From Azolla caroliniana (lineage: Eukaryota > Polypodiophyta): a stretch of DNA of 64,000 nucleotides. Positions 43,610-54,336 of this stretch are shown here, piece by piece. The notes under the pieces are model-generated. The model did not search any database, was not told where the DNA came from, and saw only the letters and a program-made list of their open reading frames with translations. The first letter of the stretch is position 1. Every line of letters starts with the position of its first letter. The stretch covers positions 9,114,001 through 9,178,000 of the forward strand of contig JBHGNT010000016.1 of the NCBI GenBank assembly GCA_043228905.1. Reading direction: 5' to 3'. Position numbers and translations under genes: made by a program.

Positions 43610-46188
43610 AATACATTGTACGTCGAACCCATGGTTAGCCCCTTCATTCATCCTCCAAAATGTCCAAAATGCTTTGGTCTAGGGGCTCCAACGGTTCATC
43701 GGATAGTTGCTCCATCGGCTACTGTTGTTGCTCCTCCGGTTGTAGTTGCTGTTGTTGTTGTTGTTGGTCTTCGGCCTACTCTTCCTCTCTAGCTCTATCC
43801 GTATCCGGCTCTACTGGTCCCGACGCTCCTGACTCCACCTCCTCCGTCCTTGGCTCCTCTTGCTGCTACACTGGGGCTTTGTCTGCCTCCTCCGATTTGA
43901 CTTCTTTTAGCTGTTCCACTTGGTCTTCGTTTGGTTGGCCTCCTCCGGTCGCGGCTACATTCGGTGGCTGCTCTGGAGATTGCTCTCCATCACTGATGTT
44001 AATTGCCGCCGACATTTGCGATGCTATCTATTGTCTTCGCTCTCGTTCGTATCGCTCAAGCTGAAGTTGAGTGCCAAACTGGTCATCTTCTAGCTGTTCT
44101 ACCAACTGCCTAACAGTTGCCAATTGTTCCCCTGCTAGGGACAAGAAATCGTTCGACAACTCCTCCTAGATGGTTACAATACTCTCCGCATCCATCTTGT
44201 AGATGTTGTCACCATTCTTTCTCCAGTTTTCCGCATCCGCTCGCAATGTCTGTAATTCCACTACCTGTTGTGCCCATTTTGAACACCATTGCACTGAGCT
44301 TTCACCAATCATACTCTTTGTTCGTTCTTTCCATCCTAGCACAATGGCGCGGATCTGGTTGAGCCCCATCTTGGATTTGTCCTCCACAGCCTACTTTTCC
44401 TCCTTTAACTTCTTTATCAAGCCCGTGGTTGCTTGTGCTTGCACCTCATATTCCAGGATTTTAGTTTGATAAGTGGTTTGAACTCTGTTCGGTCCCTTGC
44501 TGCTTCTTCCAGTGCCTTTGCGATGTCGACTGCCTTGGTCCATTCTTTTGCCAATGCCTCCGTCACCCTGTTGACTTCCTTTCGGAGTTCCCCTAGCTTC
44601 TCCTACTGTCGGTCACCTTCTGCCATCAACTTCTTGTGCTCCGTATCCAAATACTTGTGATCCTAGTGCAGTTGTTCAAAATCCTTCATCTTCTGCTTCA
44701 GCTTTTACTTTATTTGGCGTCTTCCCCATCTTTCTGCTGTTAGAGTTCTTCCTTGAGCCGCTCGATTTCGGTCTCCACCGATCGCCGGAGCTTATCCTTC
44801 CCTTGTAGCAGCTTCTCCTTTTCTTCCTTCAACCGGTCATTTACTTGGTAGCTTTTCCGGAGATTTTCTTCGAGTCTTCGTTTCTCACCCTCAGCTGCCT
44901 TCTTCTGCTCTCATTCTCTAGCCCGCAAGGCCTCCTGGGCTTCTAACTCTTCCGTGAGAGTGGAGAGTTCTTGCTCCCATGTGATGCTTGTGTCCGGTGT
45001 TGTAGGAGCTAGCGGCGGGTTATCTGTCTACTCAATCACCGACGCCACCGGTTCTGGGCCTATTGGCCCCTGATTGACATGTCTGGCCGTGTCTGCTTTG
45101 GCCTTCTCAATTTCTTCCTCCATGCTCCGGATCCTTGACTGGGCCTTCTCGAGTGCTTTGGTTGTGGTGAACAACCGATCCCGTTGTGCTCTCTCTCCCG
45201 CTTCAATTTGGCTTACAACCCCGACCACCTGCTCTCCGATCCATCGAAGCCATTGACTGTCGGTACTTTGTTGCCTTGCCAGTTCCAGTGTTGGCTCTGC
45301 TCTCGCCACCACCCCTGGTTGGATTGTTGTTTCTAGCGGCAACTCCTCTTCTTGTTGTGCCTGCTGACCCGATGAGATTGGTACTTCTCTTGCCATTACT
45401 GGTTGATCCAGCTCGGTTTCCTTCATTGGCTCTGGTTCCTCGAAGTGGGGTGTCGGTGTGCTGTCTTTTACCGGTCCCAATTTGTTCCCCTTTGGCTCTG
45501 TGTCGCTTCTCTTCTGACAACGTAGGGGAGTGTCAGCGTTTTCTTCCTCTGCCTCCTCCTCTTGCGTTCTCATGTTTATCCCTTGAGCCAAGTTAGGCGG
45601 CTCTTGCTCTTGCCTACGCAATTCGATTTTGAGAGGCCTAACCGGTTGTGCTACCGGTGCCTCTGTCTTCGTAGGCCTCTTCCGACTGGGTTGCTCCTTT
45701 CCTTTCTGTGATGAGCCTCCCTCTGTCCAACCGAGCGCGTGCTTGGAAAGGAGTAGTTTCTGCTTTGATGGCTTGTTTGGCGTCGTATCGGCCTTTCAGA
45801 CCCGTAGCTTTGCCCTTTAATGTCAGCACTGGCGGTACAAGGAGAGTGAGACATTGAGCCACTGTTGTTTGTCCACACCTTCTTGCTGTCTACCACCGAT
45901 TGTATGGCCGCTCACAAACAATCAGTGATGATTACGGGTCAATCCACCTTTACCCCTTTCTATGTTGCGATGATGAAACCAACTTTGTTCTTTGGCATTG
46001 TCGGGAGTCGGGGGTGCACAAACCCATACTCGTGGAGCCCCTGAGCTACTTCTCGGAACAAGGCATCGTTGCCGCCCTGTGTCCGGTACGCTTTGCTGGC
46101 CAGGGAATACTCCCCGAAGAAATTCGTCAGCGTCTCTGGGGACTCTCAATGGAGTAGGTCCCTCCTTCTGGCAATCCGATGAAAGCGC
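43610..46188 (-). pseudogene. Coiled-coil protein frame of Ty3 element B2, main part
   Basis: The minus strand codes for an acidic linker (197-codon open piece, 45621-45028), WLRWIGEQVVGVV, then a long heptad-rich coiled coil (RLKEEKEKLLQGKDKLRRSV), a Gln-rich segment and the end LDQSILDILEDE. It is homologous to the B1 frame at 24678-26833. There are two or three frame changes and about a dozen stops, mostly TAG. At VTI-stop-EEL the TAG is at the same codon as in B1. A globular-looking part (HEYGFVHPRLPTMPKNKVGF) lies near 46000. It sits between integrase and the 3' LTR. Function unknown. Confidence 0.75.
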
Positions 46189-47191
46189 TGTCGTGAAGAT
46201 TTTTGGCAATGGTGTGAAAATCAAATAAAACTACAAAAAGATGGAGGTCTTCAAGAGCTTTCAAATGTGCTTTACCACATAAAAAACGGACATCTAAGTG
46301 ACAAGTTATGTGGGAGTGAAGTATGAGAAGGAAGAAGAGAAAAATAAAACTGTGAGATATCCCACGTAGACAGGAAATAAGGATCTCACCATATATAAGG
46401 TAGAACAAAAGCTTTTATCTTTGTGTCTATGTGTGGAGCATAGAGATTTAAAGGTGACTTGAACTAAGCTATTGGATGAATGGGTGTGGCCTGACTACTT
46501 GCGAAGGTTTTGCCCAAGCAAAACCGGACCGGCAACGTAACCGGAACCCGGACCCAGTGACCGAACGGTAACCGGCGAACCGGCGTCATCTGGCGGCATC
46601 CAACATCCGACGTCATCTGGCATCCGGCGACCGGATAGATATATAAATAAATAAATAAATATATGTATACACATATATATATACACAAAGAGTGCAAGTG
46701 TAGATTTGAACCTTGCACCTCCAAGTTCAGAGTCTATAGGCTTACCACTAAGCCAAGACATTTTCTTGAAATAATATTTTTATCATTGTAACTTTAAATG
46801 TAAATTCTCATACATGAGAGCTAAAATGAGTGACGTGGTTATCATGCACCACATGTAATACATGAGTGCCAAATGGCAAACATGCATTTTATGCATGTCT
46901 TGAACCCTCAAATGCATGAGGGCATCTATAAAAGAGGGGATGAAAAAGATCAAAAGGGGGAATTTTTGTAATGTAAATTTTTTGGAACCTTTGTACTTGA
47001 TATTAAAATTAAAATTAAAAGTAAGAAATTCATTATCCAGTTGATGATATATCTTGTCTCTCAAAAACTCTCTTTTTCAATCTATCTTAAATCCTTTCTC
47101 GCTAACTCTAGCGCCAACTTCGAGTCCTTCTGGTCCAGAACCCCGGCGGTGCCACCTCACGATCCGCGCATAGTGACGTATCTTCACGACA
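46189..47191 (+). mobile_element. Solo LTR A46 (TGTCGTGAAG type)
   Basis: A 1,003-bp LTR, TGTCGTGAAGATTTTT...ATCTTCACGACA, inserted in the coiled-coil gene of B2 in the opposite orientation. TATA-like CATCTATAAAAG near 46925. It contains a GC-rich CCGGCGxxxTCATCTGG repeat tract (about 46530-46640) and a reverse-strand tRNA-like module. No target duplication is visible. Confidence 0.85.
46691..46762 (-). other. tRNA-like module in LTR A46
   Basis: On the minus strand the A box TGGCTTAGTGG (46755-46745) fits the consensus fully. The B box GGTTCAAATCT (46712-46702) fits 9 of 11. They are 32 bases apart. Antisense to the LTR. Confidence 0.65.
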
Positions 47192-47420
47192 ACACGGATA
47201 GCATCCTCCATGATTACTTCTAGGTCGATCTTTTTCGCGACCTTTTCTGCTTCTTCGTGCGGAGATGCCTCTGCTGTCCATAAGAAACCCTCCAAGCCAT
47301 GTTTGTGAACCATTTCTTGGCCGTCGCGGAAAGCGCCATGGGCTCCAGCGTGTCCTCTGTTGCGGTGGTGGTGGAGAGCTTTGGTGTGCCTGTGGTGGCT
47401 TCTGGTGTTTTCCTAATCAC
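47192..47420 (-). pseudogene. Coiled-coil gene of B2, start region
   Basis: Coding traces upstream of the A46 insertion read MALSATAKKWFTNMAWRV, followed by a basic stretch and VIMEDAI, with one frame change. I take this as the N-terminal part of the extra frame of B2; the true start is not certain. Confidence 0.5.
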
Positions 47421-47800
47421 CTATATCCGCCTCTGTGTGCTAAGTGCTCTATGTTCGCGAAATGAGAGAGACTCTGTTATGCGAAGGTTTTGTGTTCCCA
47501 TTCTTGCCGCGTTTTCTCGAGTCCCGCACCGTTCTTACGAAGGTTTTGTGTTCCCATTCTTGCACGTCGTGTCTTTTAATAGTGGTTGTGTGCCGCATGG
47601 TGGGCTTTAAATGCCTTACGTCACACCGTTTCAAGGCGCCCGTTCATTTTTTTAATGGCCTACATTTTATTTAATTTTTCCGCTTGCATGGTGGCTTTAC
47701 TCCTCGCCCTTGCATGATGTTTTTTTCTTTTTCTTTTTCGTGCGTGGTATTCTAAACCCTTGTATCCAGCAACACTGGATCCGTTGTATGTTCCTCCTCC
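47421..47800 (-). other. Gap between integrase and extra frame of B2
   Basis: No conserved domain. A near-perfect direct repeat (GCGAAGGTTTTGTGTTCCCATTCTTGC and a second copy) lies at about 47479-47564. It may be a spacer or leader for the downstream gene. Confidence 0.5.
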
Positions 47801-48955
47801 TGGTTGCCGGTTATCTGCTTGCCGTTCCCGGTTCCTGTTTCGGCATCCGGTTGTCTAAATGGGTTCCGCGGCATTAGTCCGTAATACGCGTTCCTAGCTT
47901 ATACGAGCCGTTAAACTCTCGTGTTATCCAGTAAGGTCCAGTCCACCAAAACCGTAGCTCTCCCGGCATTTTGCCCATCCGGGTCTGAAATACTAACACC
48001 GTCTTGCCGATTCCGAACCTTTTCTCATTCCCTTTCCGGTGCCGGTCAACGAATGCTTTCCGTCATCGTTGCTCGAGTTCCAACTGCAAAATGCTAGCTT
48101 TCCGGTGTTCTTCTAATTCGCACAATGTCGTTAATCGAATTTTCTCCTATTCCTTCTCACTTAACTTTTCCCGTACTTGAATCCGCAAACTCGGAATTTG
48201 AAACTCTATCGGCATGACCGCTTCTAATTCGAAAGCTAAATGGAATGGTGTTGTCTGAATACTTGTTTTGTAGGCGGTTCGGTAACCCCACAACACAAGG
48301 TTTTGTTGGTGGATTCGGCCAATCCGTTGGCTTGTGGATAGTAAGGTGTACTTTGCTTGTGTACGACCGCATAAAATGTCATCAAGCTCTCTACTACTTG
48401 ACCGAGGAAATGTCCTCCTTGATCACTGATCAGTTCTATTGGGCATCCATACCGGCACCAAATGCACTCGTATAGGAACTTGGTCGTTGAGGCCGCGGTA
48501 TTATCCCGGAGTGCCTTTGCTTCCACCCATTTGGCGCAGTAGTCTGTTGCTACAATGATATACCGGTTCCTAGTCCGCATTGCCGGAGGTTTGAATGGTC
48601 CGACGAAGTCCAATTCCCATTTTTGAAACGACTCCAGTGGTAACACCGGCTGGTGTGGCATCCTTGCTTGTTCCGTTGGTTGGCCCATCCGTTGACATAA
48701 GTCGCATTCCTTTGCATACCAAATCGAGTCCTTCATTGTTGTAGGCCACCACAATCCACTTCGCCATATCTTCTTTGTTGTTGCTTCTCCGGCATAATGT
48801 CCTCCGGTGACTCCACAATGAGCTTCCCGTAAAATTGTCTCCTTTTCATCGCTCTAAACCGCTCTTCGCCATATACCGTCCGCTCCCTTGTGGTACAACG
48901 TATCCTTCAGTAAATAAAAATGTCAGCTTTGTACCACCAACCACGTCCGTTTGTC
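47801..48955 (-). pseudogene. Ty3 B2 integrase
   Basis: The minus strand carries the zinc-binding end CDLCQRMG (about 48700) and the core WELDFVGPF, LISDQGGHFLGQ and PYYPQANGLAESTNK, so all three acidic residues of the D,D,E triad are visible (48630-48320). After a frame change it continues to the C-terminal GELRFWWTGPYWITREFNG (about 47920-47975). One or more frameshifts make it inactive as it stands. Confidence 0.85.
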
Positions 48956-50290
48956 CCGGTTTAGTTCTTCCGGAGTCAATCCGGTGCTTAAAAATTGATG
49001 CATATTCGTCAGCCATTTATCTTGCTCGGCCACCATCCCGTCCACTGTATTCTTCGCTATTACCCTGAATAGTTGCGCATCCGGAAGGTCGTCTTTGACG
49101 CTGTTGCCAGCCTCTCCGGATTCTGACCGGCTCAAATAATCCGCGACCGCATGTTGTACTCCCAATCTCTGGTAAATCTCGAATTCGAACTACTGTAGAA
49201 CCAGCGTCCATCGTGCTAGCTTGCCGGTTAGCGATGCCTTGGCAACCAAGTAAAGTAAAGCTGAATGATCTACGTGGAATGAGAATTTCCATCCTAGCAA
49301 ATAGTGACGGAACTTTGTTACGTTGTATATCATTCCCAAGGCTTCCCTTGGGAGAGCTTCCGATTGGCGTGGTAAACCGGCTGGTACCACTTTGGTTCGG
49401 TGAGCTGCATAAGAATGTTGCCGATCGCGATATCCAATGCATCCACAAACAAATGAAATTCCTTTGACCAATCCGGGGGTTGTACGACCGGTGCTTAAGA
49501 CAACATTATTTTGAGCGCATTGTATGCCTTATCCTCCGGTTCTGTCCATTGGAAAGGTGTCGGTGTACAACTGCGTGTAGTGGTGTCACAAGATCGGCCA
49601 AGTATCGGAGCATCCGGCTATGCCAACGGATTTGCCCTAAAAACCGGCTTAGAGCTTTGGCGGTTGTTGGTGCCAGTGCTTTCAGCAATCCCATCCTTAC
49701 TCACAATATAGCCTAGTAGTGTGCCGTTGGTTACCCCGAATACGCATTTCGCCAGGTTCAAACTTCGCCGGTAACCTCTGCATTTCTCCAGGTATAACCA
49801 GAGATGGTCAAGATGTTCTCCTTTCCTGCTGCACACCGCAAAGTCATCCAAGAACAGTTGCATAAACGCTGGGATAAATTCCCCAAAAATTTCCATGATG
49901 ATTCGTTGGAACGTTGCCGGTGCCATGTTTAGTCCAAACATCGTCAAGAACCGCTACAAAGACACCCCATTCGGTGACGAATGTTGTTTTCTCCTGATCA
50001 TCCGGGTGCATCCTGATTTGGTTATACCCACTAAATCCTTCGAGGAAGCTATACACCTCGTGGCCTGCTACTACATCCAAGACTCCATCCGTGAATGGGA
50101 GTGGGAATGCATCAGTGACAGTGGTAGCATTCAATTTCCGGTAATCTACACAGACTCGGATCTTTCCGTTTTTCTTCGGTACCACCACGATCGGGCTTAG
50201 CCAGGTGGCTTTCTTCACCGGCCGGATGAACCCAATCCGCAGCAACTTATGAATCTCTTCTTTTACTTTAGCAACGTAATTCGGATTCAT
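48956..50290 (-). pseudogene. Ty3 B2 reverse transcriptase and RNase H
   Basis: RT motifs: KKATWLSPIVVVPKKNGKIR and VCVDYRKLN (about 50190-50090), YSFLEGFSGYNQIRMHPDDQ, then after a frame change FGLNMAPATFQRIIMEIF and the catalytic LFLDDFAVCSRKGEHLDHL (about 49870). RNase H start FHLFVDALDIA (about 49440) carries the first catalytic Asp. Several frame changes toward the end. Confidence 0.87.
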
Positions 50291-51720
50291 CCGGTAACAT
50301 CTCTGCGCTACCGGCTACCGGTAACTGAATCTGGTGTTGATATAATTGCGGGTCCCGTTCCTGCATGTCTTCATATGACCACGCAAATACGTCCATGAAT
50401 TCTTTCAATAATGTGATCATTGCCGATTTCTCCTCCCGTGGCATTTCCTTGGCCACCTGCACCGATCTTGCCTCTTCGTTGGTTCCCAAATTCACTTCTT
50501 CCAATTGTGATGCTTTCACCCATTCTGATACCACCATCTCCCGCTCTAGGGCCTCTTGTGCTTGTCGTAGTTCCCAGATCGCGTCCCTATCCGGTTCCTC
50601 ACCGGCATCCTCCGGTTGCCCAATATATGGGGACACCGCCTCTGCTACGTCTACTTCGAACAGAGGGACTATCCCTGGGTTTTCATCAAGGTAGCAATCT
50701 ACCTCCTCATCGGCAAGCCCTTCCAGCATATTCACGCTTTCGGCATATAACAATGTTACTTCCTTGCCTGGGCCCGCTTGAGGGTGCGTGGGTACTCTGA
50801 CCTTAGTTTTCCCACTTTGAAACGTAATGTTGTTCTTTTGCCAGTTCTGTTTGATGTGGGCGGTCTGTAACGATGGTCATCCCAACAATAGTGGGTATGC
50901 TCCCTACGCATAAAACTGGAAGACGATGGCAGAAATCCAGAATGCATGGCCTCAGATTATTACCTCCAAATCCCGGATCAATCTAGCCGATCATACTGAG
51001 TTGGTGTCTGCCATCCGGAGCCAAAACGGGCATGGTTCCCATTCTTGGATTCCAAGAGTGTTGCATGTTCGGAGGCTAATTACGTTTACTCCCGACCCGC
51101 CATTGATGATAATGGTGGTGATTGCGGGACTGCTGGTATCGACCACGGCCGGCCCTTCCTCCGGATTTGAAAAGAACATCGGAGCTGATGTGGGGTTTGG
51201 TGGGGCCCATGCTGATTTTAACCCATCGGTGAATCAGGGCACCAATTGGAGTAACCGACCCAATGGTAGCATGATCTGGCATTCTTGTAATGCCCACCAG
51301 TGGGGTTATCCTATTGCGTCATCTCTGTAGGTTCCTCCAATGCGTTCCTTTGCTCCTTCAGTTCAGTAACATTCTGTTCTTTTGCTTTTCAGATCCACTT
51401 CATAGTTTGTTTGTAGATAGCTTCCTAAGCTTCCCATTCAAACATCTTTCCCTTCGATTTAGTGGTGACTTGCTGGATGTCCGCCACTTCCGCAACCACC
51501 ATGTTGACTGCCGGTCATTTGTCGTGACTCTTTACTAGACATTGGTTGCTGTAGTGTCCCTCCTGGCGGCAATAGTAGCAATACGCCTTCCATGTATTGC
51601 TAGACTTTGCTTTTTGCATGTTACCTAGTTGAAATCCGGATTCCAGCCGGTTAGGCTCCTCTACTCTTCTTTGTTCCGTTTGAGCACTAGTTATGCTTCG
51701 GTCCAGCTCTCATTGGTAAA
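50291..51720 (-). pseudogene. Ty3 B2 Gag end and protease
   Basis: The minus strand encodes SPAITTIIINGGSGVNVISL and EWEPCPFWLRMADT (about 51005-51120), a retroviral-type aspartic-protease region in which the expected D-x-G is replaced by NGG. The later open frame (50753-50268) reads MLEGLADEEVD and FMDVFAWSYEDMQERDPQLY, the usual entry to RT in this group. Right of about 51200 there are degraded Gag traces. The 5' LTR of B2 is not visible; element L starts at 51721. Confidence 0.75.
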
Positions 51721-52100
51721 TGTTACCGGCTGGCAAGAAGGCTTAAGGAGGTCCAAATCAGAGTGTGAAAAGGAATAGTTTATTTGGGAACTGTTGTAAT
51801 TAGTAATCTTAAAATATATAGTAATATATGAGAAGATGTGGACGGACGGACCGGAATCGGTATGCCGATCCGGATCCGGAACGATCCCATAAAGGTGTCG
51901 GTTGGCACCGTTTTGTATTTCGCACCGGAGACCTATATAAAGGCCCGGTTACAATGTAATAAGGAGCGGATAATTAATAGAGCTTATTGTCTTAATCTCC
52001 CAGTGTTGATTACCCGTTCTGTATACATTGTTATATCTTATGTGTGTTAATTATGGATTTCTAAGTAACCAATTAAGGTCTAATTAAGCGTTGTGCTGTA
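51721..52100 (+). repeat. 5' LTR of element L (B group)
   Basis: Starts TGTTACCGGCTGGC. It contains GGACGGACGGACC, CGGTTGGCACCG and TATA-like CTATATAAAGG near 51932. The right limit is approximate. A fragment of the same LTR type is found at 60045-60112. Confidence 0.65.
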
Positions 52101-53408
52101 AGTCATTCTGCCAGACGGCCCAGTTACGGAGAGAGCACGAAGACTTGCTGAACGGAGAAGGCGGCAAGAGGCTTTCCAACAAGCAGCGGAAGAAATCCGA
52201 ACGGATCAATCATTTTCCAAAGTGATCCGAAAAGTGGTGGAGTCGCTCCGTCTGCAAAAAAACGCCTACTCGGACGAAGGAAGCAGCTTAAGCAGCCTCC
52301 GGGAAGTGGAAACCCTTCTCCTGGCCTTGGCCGGAAGAGACGGCGAATCCGAAGCATTTTCAGCGCTGGAATCGGATTCGGAAGGGGGTTACCGCGCGCA
52401 CACGAACTATCGCAGCAGTAAGGACACCCCAGGAGGACCGGAGGACGAGGAGTCGGATACATTACCGACACCGGAACCAGAGTTGGCAGACCGGGAACCT
52501 CCAAATGTAATAAGCCTCCGGGCGTGCGATGCTCTTGGAATCCAAGAGTGGGAGCCATGTCCGTTCTGGCTCCGAATGGAGGACACAAGCTCAGTGCGAC
52601 CGACTGGATTAATACGGGACTTAGAAGTAACCATCGAGGGCCACACATTTTGAATCTCAACCGTAGTTCTCCAGTTGCAGGCTTCAAGGAGCGTACCCAT
52701 TATTGTTGGGACACCCTTGGTTAAAGACGGCACACATCAAGCTGAACTGGAGGAGGAATATGATTACGTTCTGGCGGGGAAAAGGGAAGGTACGGGTACC
52801 AACACAACCAAGGAAGGGCACCGGCAAGGATCTGACACCGTTATATGCAGAGTGCATCAATATGCTGGAAGGATTAGCAGACAAAGAAGACGATCAGTAC
52901 TTGTAGGAGAACCCGAAGATTGTACCCCTATTCGAAATTGACGTCGCCGAAGCGGTATCACCCTACTTATTGCAACCGGACGGAACCGAAGCGGAACTGG
53001 ATAAAGAAGCAATCTGGGAGTTACGGCAGGCGCAGGAGGCGTTCGAAAGAGAAATGGCCGTATCACAACGCGTAAAAGCGTCTCAATTAGAAGAGCTAAT
53101 ACTAGGAACGGCGGAGGAGGCAAAACCGGTGCACATCGCCAAAGAAATGAATGTAGAGAACAAAACGGCGATAATCACATTCAACGAGTTTCGCGACGTA
53201 TTTGCCTGGTCTTACGAAGATATGAGAGGGCTGGATCCTCAGTTGTATCAGCACCAGATACATTTGAGCAAAGACACCAAGCCGGTAGCACAACGTCGGC
53301 ACCGGATGAAGCCAAACTACGCCGCCAAAGTCAAGGAGGAAATCGACAAAATGCTGAGGGTTGGCTTCATCCGTCCCGTAAAGAAAGCTACCTGGCTCAG
53401 CCCGATCG
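52101..53408 (+). pseudogene. Element L Gag-protease-RT start, truncated
   Basis: Plus-strand frames: a basic Gag-like start (about 52105-52653), then NVISLRACDALGIQEWEPCP protease-region sequence homologous to B2, LGHPWLKTAHIKLNW, CINMLEGLADKEDDQYL, and ELRQAQEAFEREMAVSQRV up to VGFIRPVKKATWLSPI of RT, where A1 LTR sequence begins at 53409. The frame changes near 52653 and 52905. The acidic protease site itself is missing. Confidence 0.78.
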
Positions 53409-53925
53409 ATGCCGCCGGATGCTGTCGGTTACCGGTGCCTCGCCGGATGCCGTCGTCTCACCGGCGCCGGATACCGGTGCCGCCGCCGGATGCCGGATTG
53501 CCGTCGGATGCCGCCGGATCACCGGCTCCATCGCCGGTCCGGTTTTGGTTGGCCAAAACCCTTTACGAGTAGCTAGCCCACCTCCACTCTAGTTCAAGTT
53601 ACCTTGAACTCTCTATGCTCCACACATAGACACAAATATAATATCTTTTGCTCTACCTTATATATGATGAGAGCCGTATTTGTCGTGCCTATGTGGGATA
53701 TCTCACAATTTTCTCTTTTCCTTTTACAAACTTTATACCCTCATATCTTGACATTTAGTTGTTCGTTTCTCGTGTAATAAAGTGCATTCGAAACCTCCAT
53801 CATTTTGTACTTAGATATTAAATTTATTTAAAATGTTATCTTCACAATTATTGTATTATGTGATTCATACTCGATTTCGTACGTTTTATGTGATTTTCAC
53901 ACTATTGCCGAAAATCTTCACGACA
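53409..53925 (-). repeat. 3' LTR of A1, truncated
   Basis: From 53925 leftward on the minus strand it starts TGTCGTGAAGATTTTCGGC and matches the 5' LTR until it stops in the GC-rich GGATGCCG repeat tract, where element L coding sequence abuts. The downstream half of the LTR is lost. Polypurine tract TTTGATGGGGGTGGA (minus strand) at 53940-53926. Confidence 0.85.
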
Positions 53926-53997
53926 TCCACCCCCATCAAACCGCACGTCCACTGGTACGTGCCAAGAAGAGAGAAGGTGAGATTTCGGCTACGATGA

Positions 53998-54320
53998 TCA
54001 ATTAGATTCCTCCAGGTCAACTTTTACATCCGCCCTATTATGTTCATCGTCCAGGTAATCGAGGTCAGGATCCTTGTCTTGTCTTTTCTTGAAAATCTTT
54101 ACTCTTTTTCCCGCAATGGGTACGACTAACCTTGATCCGTCTAGTTCCGCAAGGTGGTATGTGGCATTATCGTTGGCACTTGTCACCACATACGGCCCGA
54201 ACCATCCTCTTGCGAATTTCCTTGTTGTACTGTGTTGATTGTCAAGGGTGCTATCGTAAACCAAAACCCAATCCCCTTCTTCAATCTTATTGGGACGAAG
54301 TCGATGCGTGTTGTCGAACC
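53998..54320 (-). pseudogene. A1 integrase C-terminal tail
   Basis: An open frame with GDWVLVYDS, KFARGWFGPYVVTSANDN and RLVVPIAGKRVKIFKKRQD is the GPY module of Ty3 integrase. It directly follows the RNase H frame; the zinc domain and catalytic core are missing. Confidence 0.83.
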
Positions 54321-54336
54321 GAACCTTGTTCTTTAC

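Noticed and set aside
43592-45862. Plus-strand frames rich in Ser, Leu and Val opposite the B2 coiled-coil gene
   Set aside because: The minus-strand product is homologous to the B1 frame; the plus-strand frames are its antisense shadows.
46189-47191. A46 as the 5' LTR of a complete A element
   Set aside because: No primer-binding site or gag follows it; sequence on both sides is the B2 extra gene.
52124-52687. 187-codon minus-strand frame rich in Pro and Leu
   Set aside because: It is antisense to the Gag-protease region of element L, which has the recognisable homology.
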